A stretch of DNA of 64,000 nt from contig CM067374.1 in NCBI GenBank assembly GCA_034401795.1, forward strand, positions 129,896,901 through 129,960,900, in the 5' to 3' direction. This DNA comes from Chaetoderma sp. LZ-2023a. Its lineage: Eukaryota > Mollusca > Caudofoveata > Chaetodermatida > Chaetodermatidae. Numbering within the stretch: the stretch's first letter is position 1; each line of letters starts with the position of its first letter. The position numbers were made by a program, and so were the translations under genes. Below, piece by piece: positions 52,316 through 62,870 of this stretch. A model generated the notes under the pieces. The model did no database searches. It had not been told where the DNA came from and saw only the letters and a list, made by a program, of their open reading frames with translations.

Positions 52316-53971
52316 CACCTGTGCAAAAGTTAAGCACCAGCAAAAACAATAGAACGTAGAAACATGATGGTACAACTAGGCTGCCATACTTTTTGTCCCC
52401 GCGTTAGCTGACATAATTCCAAGTACGAAATGCACATGCATGCATGACTTCACGCCGCTTGATGTCCGTGCGTGGCGGGAAACAGCACACGTGTTCAGTT
52501 ATGTAAAAGTCCAGTTTGAGGTGTAGAACATTACATACAGATTTAGGCGACAAGATTAGGAATTTTGTGTTCATGACCGTGGTTTATTTGTACAGAGAGA
52601 ATTAGCTCTTGATTGTGAACCGCTATGGCAAGACGAAGGTTAAGTGATCGTGTGAAATGGCAAATCATAGGCATGCATACCACTGGTATGTCATGCAGAG
52701 AGATTGGCAGACAGCTGAACATTAACCATACTGTAATCAGTCGTTTGATTGCAAAACATGGGCAAACTAATGAGGTGAAGGACAGGCCTAGATCTGGAAG
52801 ACCGAAGAAGACTACTGCCCGTGATGATCGAGCCCTAGTACGCCTTGTTAGGAGATCTCCATTCACCAACAGCAGAGTGCTCAGCCAGCAATGGGAAACG
52901 CGCAATAGAGTGTCAATGTCTACCGTCAAAAGGAGACTGTATGCTGCTGGCATGAAAGCTAGGAGACCTGTCAGACGTCCTCTCCTCACTGCACACCACA
53001 AAGAGGAGCGTCTGAGGTGGTGCAACGAAAGAAGACACTGGAACATGAGATCCTGGAGACGGGTACACTGGTCCGATGAAAGTCGGTTCCTGCTTCATGC
53101 CACAGATGGTCGAACTCGTGTATGGAGGTCCAGACGCACGGCGTACGACCAACGTAACATCATGGAAGAAGTTCCATTTGGTGGAGGTTCCGTTATGATA
53201 TGGGGGTGCATCTCATTTGATTGTAAGCTGGATCTGTTGACTGTACCTGGAACACTAAATGGACAAAGATATCAAGATTCCATACTGGATAGAGTTGTGG
53301 TCCCTCATTTTGTGAATCATGCACCTGGAACCCACCCTATATTCATGGATGACAATGCCCGACCACATCGTGCTAGAGCTGTGCATGAATACCTCCGCCA
53401 GAATGCCATCGAAACCCTACCATGGCCAGCAAGGAGCCCTGACATGAACCCTATTGAGCATATCTGGGACATTCTGGGAAACATGGTGAGAAGGAGGGAT
53501 CCTCCTGTGCAGAACCTACAGGAATTAACAGACGCACTCCATCTTGAATGGCAACGAATACCACAATGGCGTATCAGTCGGTTGGTGACCAGCATGAGAC
53601 GTCGTGTCCAGGCCGTCATCCAGGCACAAGGTGGATATAGCCGGTATTAATAATGACAGTCTCAAACTCGTGCACAGATGTTAAACTTCGTTTTCAGACA
53701 CCATTAATGACAATCTAGCCACGTGTGTCAACTGTAGGGCAATAGTTGTCAGTTGTATCAACGTAACCATATTCAGGCCTCGTTTTCAAGTTCAAACAAA
53801 AACATACAGTGTTTCCCCACCATCATAATCAGCATTCCTCAATTGCATTATTACCTCTTGCACTAAGATGGATGGGTACATAAATGTTTATGCTATTGCT
53901 TTCTTCATAGCACATGAATATACCCTCGCATGTGCGTAAAAATAGGGTGGTGCTTAACTTTTGCACAGGTG
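52316..53971 (+). mobile_element. Tc1/mariner transposon copy A (1656 bp), complete
   Basis: Perfect 24-bp inverted ends (cacctgtgcaaaagttaagc, acca) with TA at 52314-52315 and 53972-53973. One intact transposase ORF lies inside. Confidence 0.93.
52625..53650 (+). CDS. Tc1-like DD34E transposase, intact 341 aa
   Basis: This is a cut-and-paste transposase acting on its own 24-bp ends at TA sites. Residues 1-50 form the first helix-turn-helix (SDRVKWQIIGMHTTGMSCRE, IGRQLNINHTVISRL). Residues 55-65 carry the AT-hook-like DRPRSGRPKK. A second DNA-binding helix follows (MSTVKRRLYAAG). The catalytic core is VHWSDESRF (first Asp), FGGGSVMIWG, MDDNARPHRA (second Asp) and PDMNPIEHIWD (Glu); 34 residues separate the last two. 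Length 341 is normal for Tc1. The ATG at 52625 is 309 bp inside the left end. No stops or frameshifts. Copy B at 55.0 kb is nearly identical, so this family moved recently. Confidence 0.95.
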   Translation: MARRRLSDRVKWQIIGMHTTGMSCREIGRQLNINHTVISRLIAKHGQTNEVKDRPRSGRPKKTTARDDRALVRLVRRSPFTNSRVLSQQWETRNRVSMSTVKRRLYAAGMKARRPVRRPLLTAHHKEERLRWCNERRHWNMRSWRRVHWSDESRFLLHATDGRTRVWRSRRTAYDQRNIMEEVPFGGGSVMIWGCISFDCKLDLLTVPGTLNGQRYQDSILDRVVVPHFVNHAPGTHPIFMDDNARPHRARAVHEYLRQNAIETLPWPARSPDMNPIEHIWDILGNMVRRRDPPVQNLQELTDALHLEWQRIPQWRISRLVTSMRRRVQAVIQAQGGYSRY

Positions 53972-55014
53972 TATAGATAAGGAAGAGGTGATTTCACCAG
54001 ATGTCGTTTAGTCAAGAGTTGGCAAGCTCGACAAAAGAGAGAAGGAAATTAAGCCCTAAACCCAAAAGAGCATGCATGCAGCTTGAAAATGACGTTCCAC
54101 TTTCAACCAGTTTTTATTAATCACATATTAGAATATAAACAATATAAATAGACAGTCGATCTAAGGCAAAGCCTATAAGACGATGGACTCCATACATAAA
54201 TAAACATTCACATTTACATAACATTTAACATAGCATACATAGGACAGACTTCGTTACATAGAATTCACATAAATTATGCAATCATTATAGATACATGAGA
54301 CTTACATACAGTACACATACATAAGGTTACACATATGAATACATATATGACCATACATACATCCATACACAGTCATACACATATATATACATACATATCC
54401 GGGCTTCAGAAACAGAATTTTCCCAGCCAGACATGACACTTCGGGAGGGAGGGGGTTGGGGTGGAGGGTGGTGAGTGAAAATGCATGATGCAAATGTATT
54501 GCGTAAAACGCTCATTAGTAACTGTGGTTTCTAATAGGAGAAGGGCTGTAAATTCTTTAAATCCAAACCTCTCAGAAAGAGTGGCGACATCTATTAGGTA
54601 TATTTTAAGCAAAAACTGGAAAAAATGTATCAAAAAATAACACAAAATTAGAAGACATTAAATTTTTCACGCTAGAAATTCTTACCATCTTATGCCTATG
54701 CTTAATGTATACCTTATATCTGATGGAGTGAAACTATTAATTGGGACCGCCTAAATATTGCGTATATTTTAATAAACATTGTTTATTTCATCACAACTAA
54801 TCCAAAGTTTGACATAAAATGGCGCCGATAAAAAACAGAAATCACATGAAAGCTTCCACTATAGGATGAGTTTAGGCTGCTACCCGAGTAGCGCGAAGAC
54901 GCTAATAGTAGTACCCGCTATTACATCATGCATTTTCTCTGTACCCTCCACCAAAAGTGGCATGTCCAGCTGGGAAAATTCTGTTTCTGAAGCCCTGATA
55001 TATATATATATATA
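53972..55014. other. 1043-bp spacer between the two Tc1 copies
   Basis: It holds AT-rich sequence with repeated cataca/catata (54.2-54.4 kb) and the MITE at 54401-54995. No host gene. Confidence 0.6.
54401..54995. mobile_element. MITE with ~45-bp TIRs ('gggcttcagaaacagaat')
   Basis: The left end gggcttcagaaacagaattt, tcccagccagacatg is inverted at the right end (catgtccagctggga, aaattctgtttctgaagccc). Its inner part 54480-54930 is the inverse of 8262-8700, showing a shared body in two elements with different ends. Confidence 0.75.
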
Positions 55015-56666
55015 CACCTGTGCAAAAGTTAAGCACCACCCTATTTTTACGCACATGCGAGGGTATATTCATGTGCTATGAAGAAAGCAATAGCATAAAC
55101 ATTTATGTACCAATCCATCTTAGTGCAAGAGGTAATAATGCAACTAGAGGAATGCTGATTATGATGGTGGGGAAACACTGTATGTTTTTGTTTGAACTTG
55201 AAAACGAGGCCTGAATATGGTTACGTTGACACAACTGACAACTATTGCCCTACAGTTGACACACGTGGCTAGATTGTCATTAATGGTGTCTGAAAACGAA
55301 GTTTAACATCTGTGCACGAGTTTGAGACTGTCATTATTAATACCGGGTATATCCACCTTGTGCCTGGATGACGGCCTGGACACGACGTCTCTTGCTGGTC
55401 ACCAACCGACTGATACGCCATTGTGGTATTCGTTGCCATTCAAGATGGAGTGCGTCTGTTAATTCCTGTAGGTTCTGCACAGGAGGATCCCTCCTTCTCA
55501 CCATGTTTCCCAGAATGTCCCAGATATGCTCAATAGGGTTCATGTCAGGGCTCCTTGCTGGCCATGGTAGGGTTTCGATGGCCTTCTGGCGGAGGTATTC
55601 ATGCACAGCTCTAGCACGATGTGGTCGGGCATTGTCGTCCATGAATATAGGGTGGGTTCCAGGTGCATGATTTACAAAATGAGGGACCACAACTCTATCC
55701 AGTATGGAATCTTGATATCTTTGTCCATTTAGTGTTCCAGGTACAGTCAACAGATCCAGCTTACAATCAAATGAGATGCACCCCCATATCATAACGGAAC
55801 CTCCACCAAATGGAACTTCTTCCATGATGTTACGTTGGTCGTACGCCGTGCGTCTGGACCTCCATACACGAGTTCGACCATCTGTGGCATGAAGCAGGAA
55901 CCGACTTTCATCGGACCAGTGTACCCGTCTCCAGGATCTCATGTTCCAGTGTCTTCTTTCGTTGCACCACCTCAGACGCTCCTCTTTGTGGTGTGCAGTG
56001 AGGAGAGGACGTCTGACAGGTCTCCTAGCTTTCATGCCAGCAGCATAGTCTCCTTTTGACGGTAGACATTGACACTCTATTGCGCGTTTCCCATTGCTGG
56101 CTGAGCACTCTGCTGTTGGTGAATGGAGATCTCCTAACAAGGTGTACTAGGGCTCGATCATCACGGGCAGTAGTCTTCTTCGGTCTTCCAGATCTAGGCC
56201 TGTCCTTCACCTCGTTAGTTTGCCCATGTTTTGCAATCAAACGACTGATTACAGTATGGTTAATGTTCAGCTGTCTGCCAATCTCTCTGCATGACATACC
56301 AGTGGTATGCATGCCTATGATTTGCCATTTCACACGATCACTTAACCTTCGTCTTGCCATAGCGGTTCACAATCAAGAGCTAATTCTCTCTGTACAAATA
56401 AACCACGGTCATGAACACAAAATTCCTAATCTTGTCGCCTAAATCTGTATGTAATGTTCTACACCTCAAACTGGACTTTTACATAACTGAACACGTGTGC
56501 TGTTTCCCGCCACGCATGGACATCAAGCGGCGTGAAGTCATGCATGCATGTGCATTTCGTACTTGGAATTATGTCAGCTAACGCGGGGACAAAAAGTATG
56601 GCAGCCTAGTTGTACCATCATGTTTCTACGTTCTATTGTTTTTGCTGGTGCTTAACTTTTGCACAG

Positions 56667-56669
<3 letters not shown>
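55015..56669 (-). mobile_element. Tc1/mariner transposon copy B (1655 bp), inverted
   Basis: The same 24-bp ends as copy A. The left flank is a TA microsatellite and the right flank is (TA)n. It is almost identical to copy A in reverse orientation. Confidence 0.93.
55337..56360 (-). pseudogene. Tc1-like transposase of copy B, 2-bp deletion
   Basis: Starts MARRRLSDRVKWQIIG at 56360 and ends at 55337, 1024 bp against 1026 in copy A. A 2-bp deletion near 56045 (copy A ctgtatgctg, here ctatgctg) breaks the frame in the VKRRLYAAG segment. All catalytic motifs are present downstream. Only about four residue differences from copy A were seen (R to H, N to K, M to K, S to T). It may still be mobile in trans. 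Confidence 0.93.

Positions 56670-56710
<41 letters not shown>
56670..56710. repeat. (TA)n microsatellite at the Tc1 B end
   Basis: About 20 TA units immediately outside the transposon, consistent with TA target choice. Confidence 0.92.
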
Positions 56711-56713
<3 letters not shown>

Positions 56714-58030
56714 GGTTCTTCCCAGACTGGTCGGGATTAGCCACCACTCAACAATTTTAACCAGCACTAAAGACTAAACTATCTTTTTTAACCACCACTT
56801 TTCACATATTTTGTTGAAATTAAGCTTTATTTCAAGGGACTTTGTAAAATTTCATCCTGGGCAGAACACATCCATATATCAGGCATGTCAAAACTGCACA
56901 ACCCACTTTTAGCTCACGCATAGGTTGTGCAAGAATTCCTGTTTTTGTATTTTGTACATAACCTGATTTGGATTTACAACTATAAATTAAGTTCTGTGTT
57001 TATCAGACCGTTTATGGCATTATTGTCGGTGACAATCTCCTCTGCTCAAATAAAAGTGACATCAATTTACCGCCTCACTAGAGTTCAAATTACGCGATTA
57101 CATCACCCTCGAAAACACATGACACAATACTGAGATTGCATCTGTAGACTAGGTAGTGGATATTTATAAGCAGTAAGTTTATTTTAGTGTCTATTTTCAT
57201 GCATGTTTTATTTCAGTGAATGTTTGCTAATTATGAAATTGACAAAATTACTACTCTTATATTAAATCGTCGAAAATGTGCTTACAGTTACACCCTCGAA
57301 AACCCATGGCCATTAGCTGATGATATAGTGTTTAACCACAGGCCTTTGAATTTTCGTCCATCCATATCACTACCGCATATCCCCCTACTACATGTATATA
57401 TACCTACTATATATAATATACACAAGGTGTGAAACCTATTTTGACACCCCGGTTGGATAGGCGATGCTTAAATTCATATTATTACTTGCATTGCTTAATT
57501 ATCGATGCCTACATGTAGAGGAATGATTGCTCTCACCGGAAACATATAACACTTTAGGTTTATAACCGTCTATCATATAAAATTACGAACTAATATATGC
57601 TTACGATGAAATCTGTGGTGACCATTGACAGCGGTAGATGGTCGGCTCGCAGTAAATGCTACAAGGCGATCTAGTAGTCAAAATCAAATTTCTAATGTTA
57701 CATTAGTCACAACAAATAAATTCTTTACACAGTTTTTTCATATAGACTCAACAATTGCACTCTAAATAAACAATGGGGATTAAGTTATTTCGAAGCAATA
57801 TAATTTTTAATGCGTCAAATAATACTATTAACGGGTTTAGGGAAATTACGAACTAGCCTATAGTACCTAAAGGCAAACGGTTAGCAAAATATGCATTGCT
57901 ATATATAAAAATGGTCAAGCGTGTCTACCATGCCATATCATACCACATACTGCACAACAAGAGTGATCAGCTTAATTAATTGAGTCATCTGAACATCCGC
58001 AACGGTCTGAACGTGTGTGGCCTTTCAGAA
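56711..58030. other. no gene recognised
   Basis: AT-rich unique-looking sequence. The longest ORFs (68-70 codons) have no recognisable domain. It could hide a non-coding RNA or a gene fragment, but nothing in it shows this. Confidence 0.4.
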
Positions 58031-58034
58031 TATC

Positions 58035-58310
58035 AATAAATGGCTTAGTGTGTTAAACGGCTGTGCTGTGCTGGGAATTCCAATCCAAAGAAGCGGGTTT
58101 GATCCCGACGATCCCGCATTCAGGTATGCGATCAAGGTGTATAATATTTGGCTGTTCCATGCGTCATTCACCTGACACGCCTTTTGGCAGTAGGGTCGAA
58201 AAACCGTCGGTCTGTTTTGTGTGGTGTCTGTGCCATAAATCGCAGATAGGATCTCACTGAGCAGTATAGCTGTCTTGGCGGCTTTCTTATAAAGAAGGAA
58301 GAAGCGTATA
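58035..58310 (+). repeat. tRNA-derived SINE-like element
   Basis: tggcttagtgtgttaaacgg resembles a pol III A box, and gcgggtttgatcccg about 50 bp later matches the B box (GGTTCRANNCC). A longer non-tRNA body follows, including cgtcggtctgttttgtgtgg and ataaatcgcagatagg. The tRNA-like head does not fold into a clean cloverleaf, so it is not a tRNA gene. Confidence 0.55.
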
Positions 58311-58339
58311 CAGGTACATGACAAAACAATAGAGGGATC

Positions 58340-58740
58340 CATTTCTAGCTATGACTCACCCATTTCTAGCTATGCTCCGCCCATTTCTAGCTAAGTTCCA
58401 CCCATTCTTTTTCCAGTGTTCGGATCGATAGAACCGTGAATTCGCAGAATCTTAGGAACTATAGCCTACAGATAACCTATTCAATATTTTGATTGGGTGA
58501 TGCTGCTGCCTATGACAGCAACAGTGGTTTCTGTCTATGGCAACAACAGCGACCAGTCGAATTACTTTGAAAATATTCAACAGCTAGAATGTTTATTAAA
58601 TATTAAAGACATACAATTCGTACACTCACCACGTACCTAGATACAGCATTTATTACGCATTTTGATTGTGATATCAGCCTACGTACATGTGATTTAATTG
58701 GTTATGCCGTCATATGTTTGAATGGCAGATTTGATTCATC
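58340..58740 (-). mobile_element. Fam-B MITE, inverted
   Basis: It has atttctagctatgctccgccc, ctaagttccacccattc, gtgttcggatcgatag, a worn hairpin with gatgctgctgcctatgac and aaaatattcaacagc, and gtgatttaattggttatg. A small extra duplication (gacagcaacag / ggcaacaacag) lies in the loop. Confidence 0.6.
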
Positions 58741-59039
58741 TATTACTTTATGAGCGATAGCAAGTGTTTCTGGTCACACACTACGCAAGTATCAAATTAT
58801 TTGGAAAACCAACTTAATTGGGAAATTAATGTCATACGGTTTGTAAGATGACAACCACATTCTGAGGCAATTCTTCCAAGAAACTGCATTCAACATCGCC
58901 ATTCATCATAATCTCCCTTCAAGTTTTCATTAGCAACATGCAAAGTATGTTGACTGACTACTGCATCTCAGTGATAAACATTAGGATCAGACTGTGAACA
59001 CTTTAAAACATTGACACTGCATGAATCCAAGAAGCAAAC

Positions 59040-60800
59040 GTATCCACTTATTTACAGATGACCACCCTCACAATCTGATCCTCACAGCAGAAACAGACTG
59101 CGCCATGTCCTGATCTTTGTAATTGGAATGGGGCTCTTGGATCACATCTTAACTTTTGGATGCAGCAGTGATCATGTTGCATTCATTGACCTGGATTTGC
59201 CACTGCAAAATGGTGCCACCTCAAAGCGCCGCATTGTTATGCATATGCCCCACCTGCCGAAAAAACAAGAAGAATCCTTCCTCGATCGAGTCTTTCTATG
59301 CCGAATTGAGTTATACCATCACCATTTCAACCAGATGACAATTCGTTGTGTGTGAAGACTTAATTGTAAGCTAGAAAGTCTCATCAAAGCAGACAAGGAT
59401 GCAGGACTCAACACATACATGGTGTTTTATTCTATGGGCAAGCGTAACAGCAATGGAGATGCTCTAGCGTGGCCTTGTTTATCCGTGTTCATGGCCTCTT
59501 TGCCACACTGTCTTCAAACATCTGTGGCATAACCAAACAACATGGACAGGATACATCATAGACCATAGAACAGAAACAGGCTCCAATGCCACAACAGCTG
59601 TCTTCAACCCAATTGATGTGATGGGTAAAATCAGTGTAAAGCCACTAGTTCAGGATCCACGTTCATACACCACATTTGCCTGCTGCATACGCACCATTTC
59701 AACCAACTTGCAAGCTTAGCTTTGATCTAGAGGGGCTCGTCAATGACACCACAACCCAACTGTCATAGAAGAGGGTCCATGAGGTACAGATACAAACTAT
59801 TGTCATAGACTCGAATCCAAATGATGCTTTATCCAGAGTACTCAAATGCGACCAAAGTAATAGAAGTTGCCAAGCATAACAACAGAGCTGAACATTACGA
59901 TGTAGACACACTCCTTGTAAAGCTGTCCGAACAACACATGGTACTACCGCCCCTCGCCTATCAATGAGCAAAGACCGCACAAAGCTACACCAAGAACACA
60001 ATGCAATACTTTGTCAGATTAGACAACAACTGAAAAGCCTCACCAACCTACAAGCAGACATTTTGGTAGATGACATCACAGCCACAGTTGATTGTCGTAA
60101 AATGTCTATGGTGGCCTGGGCTCTAAGAGTTGCTGGTCCACCACCATCGCTTTTCATGCATAACAAATGCAACACCTCCCTTTCGACGCTGTTGGCCAAG
60201 CTACCCTGATCAAACCCACGAACCTCCTAGTCCACCAGCAAACCTATATGCATAGAGCGCTCCTCAACAGCATCCATAAGATCTTGTCCACTGTGACACT
60301 GTACTGCATCCGAGGAAAGATTAACAGTTTCACTGGAGCCTACCAGAGCTGTTTTAGATGAAGATGCAGCTGCACTGACATTGTATGAGCATATCGAATG
60401 CCCATGTCAGTGGTCAGGTCCAAGCATCGGGGTTTTCCTAAGATGAGCATCGACATATCACAGGCCTTTAACACCATCAAACATCAAATATGCTGATCGC
60501 AATGATGATGAATGAGGAGCAACAATGTGGAGTATGCAGCTTTCGAGAACTTCATTGCTTTTACGTATGGAGTTGGCTCTGCGGTGTTGTGTTTACCAAA
60601 GCTCTCTCATCTGTGAGAGAACACTCCACAAGTCCAAACCCACCAGTATCTCCATTGTGCCTCCCACTAGAGATGGAGTGCGCAGATAATAGAGGATGTC
60701 ATAGATGTGAAAAAGAAGCCACTCAATAACCTTCTCCCTAAAGCTGCAGAACTCCGGAATGTGTGGAATTGGACCCAGGAATTGCACCAGTGCTTAGCAT
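59040..60800 (+). pseudogene. decayed LINE-like retroelement (endonuclease and RT remnants)
   Basis: At 59128-59230, LLDHILTFGCSSDHVAFIDL resembles the end of an APE-type endonuclease (SSDH motif). At 59964-60130, RTKLHQEHNAILCQIRQQLK, SLTNLQADILVDD resembles the endonuclease-to-RT linker. At 60444-60485, SIDISQAFNTIKH matches the first RT catalytic motif (DxSxAFxxxxH). Many stops and frameshifts; the FADD box was not found. Order and direction are consistent with one + strand LINE. Confidence 0.5.
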
Positions 60801-61000
60801 CATAGCTCACAACCGCTTCCATCAGATCAATGCCGCAGGACAAAAATCCTATTCTTTCACGTGTTTACCACAGAATTCCACTGTGTCTCACAAATTTCCC
60901 TTTTCACAAATCTACACTAGTAAAGGCCTCATCGACAAGATAAGATTTTGTCCTATGGCGTTTGCTTGATGGAAGCGATTGTGTGCTATGATGCTAGACT

Positions 61001-61240
61001 GAAGGAAATGTCAATTTCCCTTTCTCCGAGATCTAACAATACTCACCATTCTGTTACTTCTGATATACAGCTGGCCCTAACAGCTGGCTCTAGGACTATA
61101 GACTTAGAAAGCTTTACCGACTCCTTGGAACCGTTACTCGGCTCCCAACTGCCGAGTACCCGTCTACCATAGAGCTCATATTGTTTGCATAGCCACCAAA
61201 CAAGAGAAATCCATGGCTTGCCTCCGTGGGGCTGGGAGGC
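61001..61240 (+). repeat. DIRS left terminal repeat
   Basis: Outer 70 bp (ctccgagatctaacaatac, tcaccattctgttacttctg, atatac) are inverted at 61248-61305. The whole segment is related, in inverse, to the relic at 30-236. Confidence 0.75.
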
Positions 61241-61247
61241 TGGGTCC

Positions 61248-61350
61248 GTAACAGAATGGTGAGTATTGTTAGATCTTAGAAAGAGAAATTGACATTTCCT
61301 TCATTCTCCTTCGATCAATACTCACCATTCTGTTACTTCTGATATACACC
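61248..61350. repeat. DIRS internal complementary region
   Basis: ccgtaacagaatggtgagta, ttgttagatctt, gaaattgacatttccttca (inverse of the left end) is joined to caatactcaccattctgtta, cttctgatatac (same sense). The head-to-head junction lies near 61305-61315. Confidence 0.75.
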
Positions 61351-61848
61351 AGATTTGATCATTAACCTGGTGGGAAGGGGCAAGCCATCAATGCTACTTT
61401 TGCCCCTTGGAGAAAGATTTAGACTTAAAACTTGACTAACGGAGACCTAAAAGGACCGTCAAGTTAACGGAACCGAATCACATTCGCATCACTGCCCCCC
61501 CCCCTTTTTCTCCTAAGAAAAGGGAGAGAACTCATGAACATGTATCTCGCCTGAAACACAAATATGCCAAGAGGGTTAATTGCTCCTTGCATATCCACAT
61601 GTATTAGCCTGGGAATGAGCATGAATATATAAGATGAATGAACATGATATATAGACATAATACAAAAAACTCTCACTATTGAATTACCTTATGATAATTG
61701 GACTTCAGACGTACCGCCTCCAACCATTCACTGGTCCGGCCATCAGTGACACAATCTGGTTGTCATCCTCTCGCTCGACCATGCCTGCTTTAGATTCTTT
61801 TCTTACCAAAATGAAAAAAGGGTGAAGAGCAGTGCGGTCACTTAACTA
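61351..61848. other. DIRS 3' untranslated region
   Basis: Sequence between the YR stop and the internal complementary region, with a cccccccccc run near 61494. No ORF of note. Confidence 0.5.
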
Positions 61849-62870
61849 TCATCTCAAAACAGCTAAAGCGAGTGGATTGGGTGAGTCTGACACATCCCTC
61901 ATATAGTAATCCGTAAATGAGGACTCACAGTGCCATTGTGCAACGGCCATGATGTCCTTTAACGGAACACCATTGTAAAGGGCGGTCGAGGCGGCTATTC
62001 CTCTAACATCTTGTGCCCTTGCGCCTTGCACCTGGTGCCCAGTCGCCATCTCATGAGTAGTCTGAATGCATTCGACTACCCAACGAGAGATAGTATCCAT
62101 GGATGCGGCGCCATAAGGCTTCTTACGCCAGATCCACAGGTGTCTATCGTTCGACCGTAACGAGTCAGTCCGTTTCTTGTACTTAGTCAAAGCACGGACC
62201 GGGCACCAGACACTGGCATCACGATCAAACCTTGCTAACTTCGGTATTATGATCGCTTTGCCGGGATATCTCAAAGATTGATTCTTTGACATAAACTCTG
62301 CTCTTGGGAGAAGACGCAGACCCTCTCCGGAGACAATAAATCGGTCCCTCTCTGCCGAAAGCGCATGGATCTCACTGCGCCTTCTAGCTGAGGAAGCTGC
62401 CAATAGAAAAACCGCCTTTAGAGTCAAATGCTTTAGACTAGCCGAACGCAACGGTTCGAAAGGGTGCTTGGCCAGTACATTAAGCACTAAAGATAGACTC
62501 CAGGCTGGAATGACTACCGGTTGTCTCGGTCGGAGATTGCTCATTCCCTTCACCATCACATTTAACTGGGCCACCTCTGGACTATCCCTGTTGGCTAGAC
62601 AAGGGATAACTGATGCCAAAGCTGACTTGTATCCAGCAATTGTGACGGGAGCTAGTCCTGAAAGGAACAGCTCACAGAGAGTCTGCTATTTGCTGAATAG
62701 TGGATTGAAAGGTATCAATACCCTTTTCTTCACACCAGTCTGCAAATCTGTTAACCTTGTTGTTATATGACTTGAAGGTTGACCTCCTTCTCGCAGCCGC
62801 GATGAAATCAGCAGCTTGTCGAGAAAAGCCTTCCGACGTGGAACGTTGTTTGATAACATCCACGCAGTCA
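61849..62870 (-). pseudogene. DIRS tyrosine recombinase (YR), one frameshift
   Basis: This enzyme is believed to integrate the circular DNA copy of DIRS elements. - strand: an N-terminal core-binding part (GFSRQAADFIAAARRRSTF, KSYNNKVNRFADWCEEKGID) ends in a stop at 62672. One base out of frame, the protein continues 62619-61849 with AASSARRRSEIHALSAERD (first catalytic Arg), KYKKRTDSLRS, GARAQDVRGIAAST (HxxR box; first His replaced by Asp in this copy) and AQWHCESSFTDYYM (His and nucleophilic Tyr). The 3' 256-codon part is fully open. The frameshift near 62672 is the only clear lesion. Confidence 0.88.

Noticed and set aside
53317-53619. 100-codon - strand ORF, with a twin at 55368-55670 (+)
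   Set aside because: Antisense shadow of the Tc1 transposase in both copies.
58063-58110. tRNA gene candidate from the B-box-like ggtttgatcccg
   Set aside because: No acceptor stem or anticodon arm could be folded; better explained as a SINE head.
60490-60969. Small ORFs of 64-79 codons as a possible host gene
   Set aside because: No domain, no splice structure, and they lie in the tail of the decayed LINE-like region.
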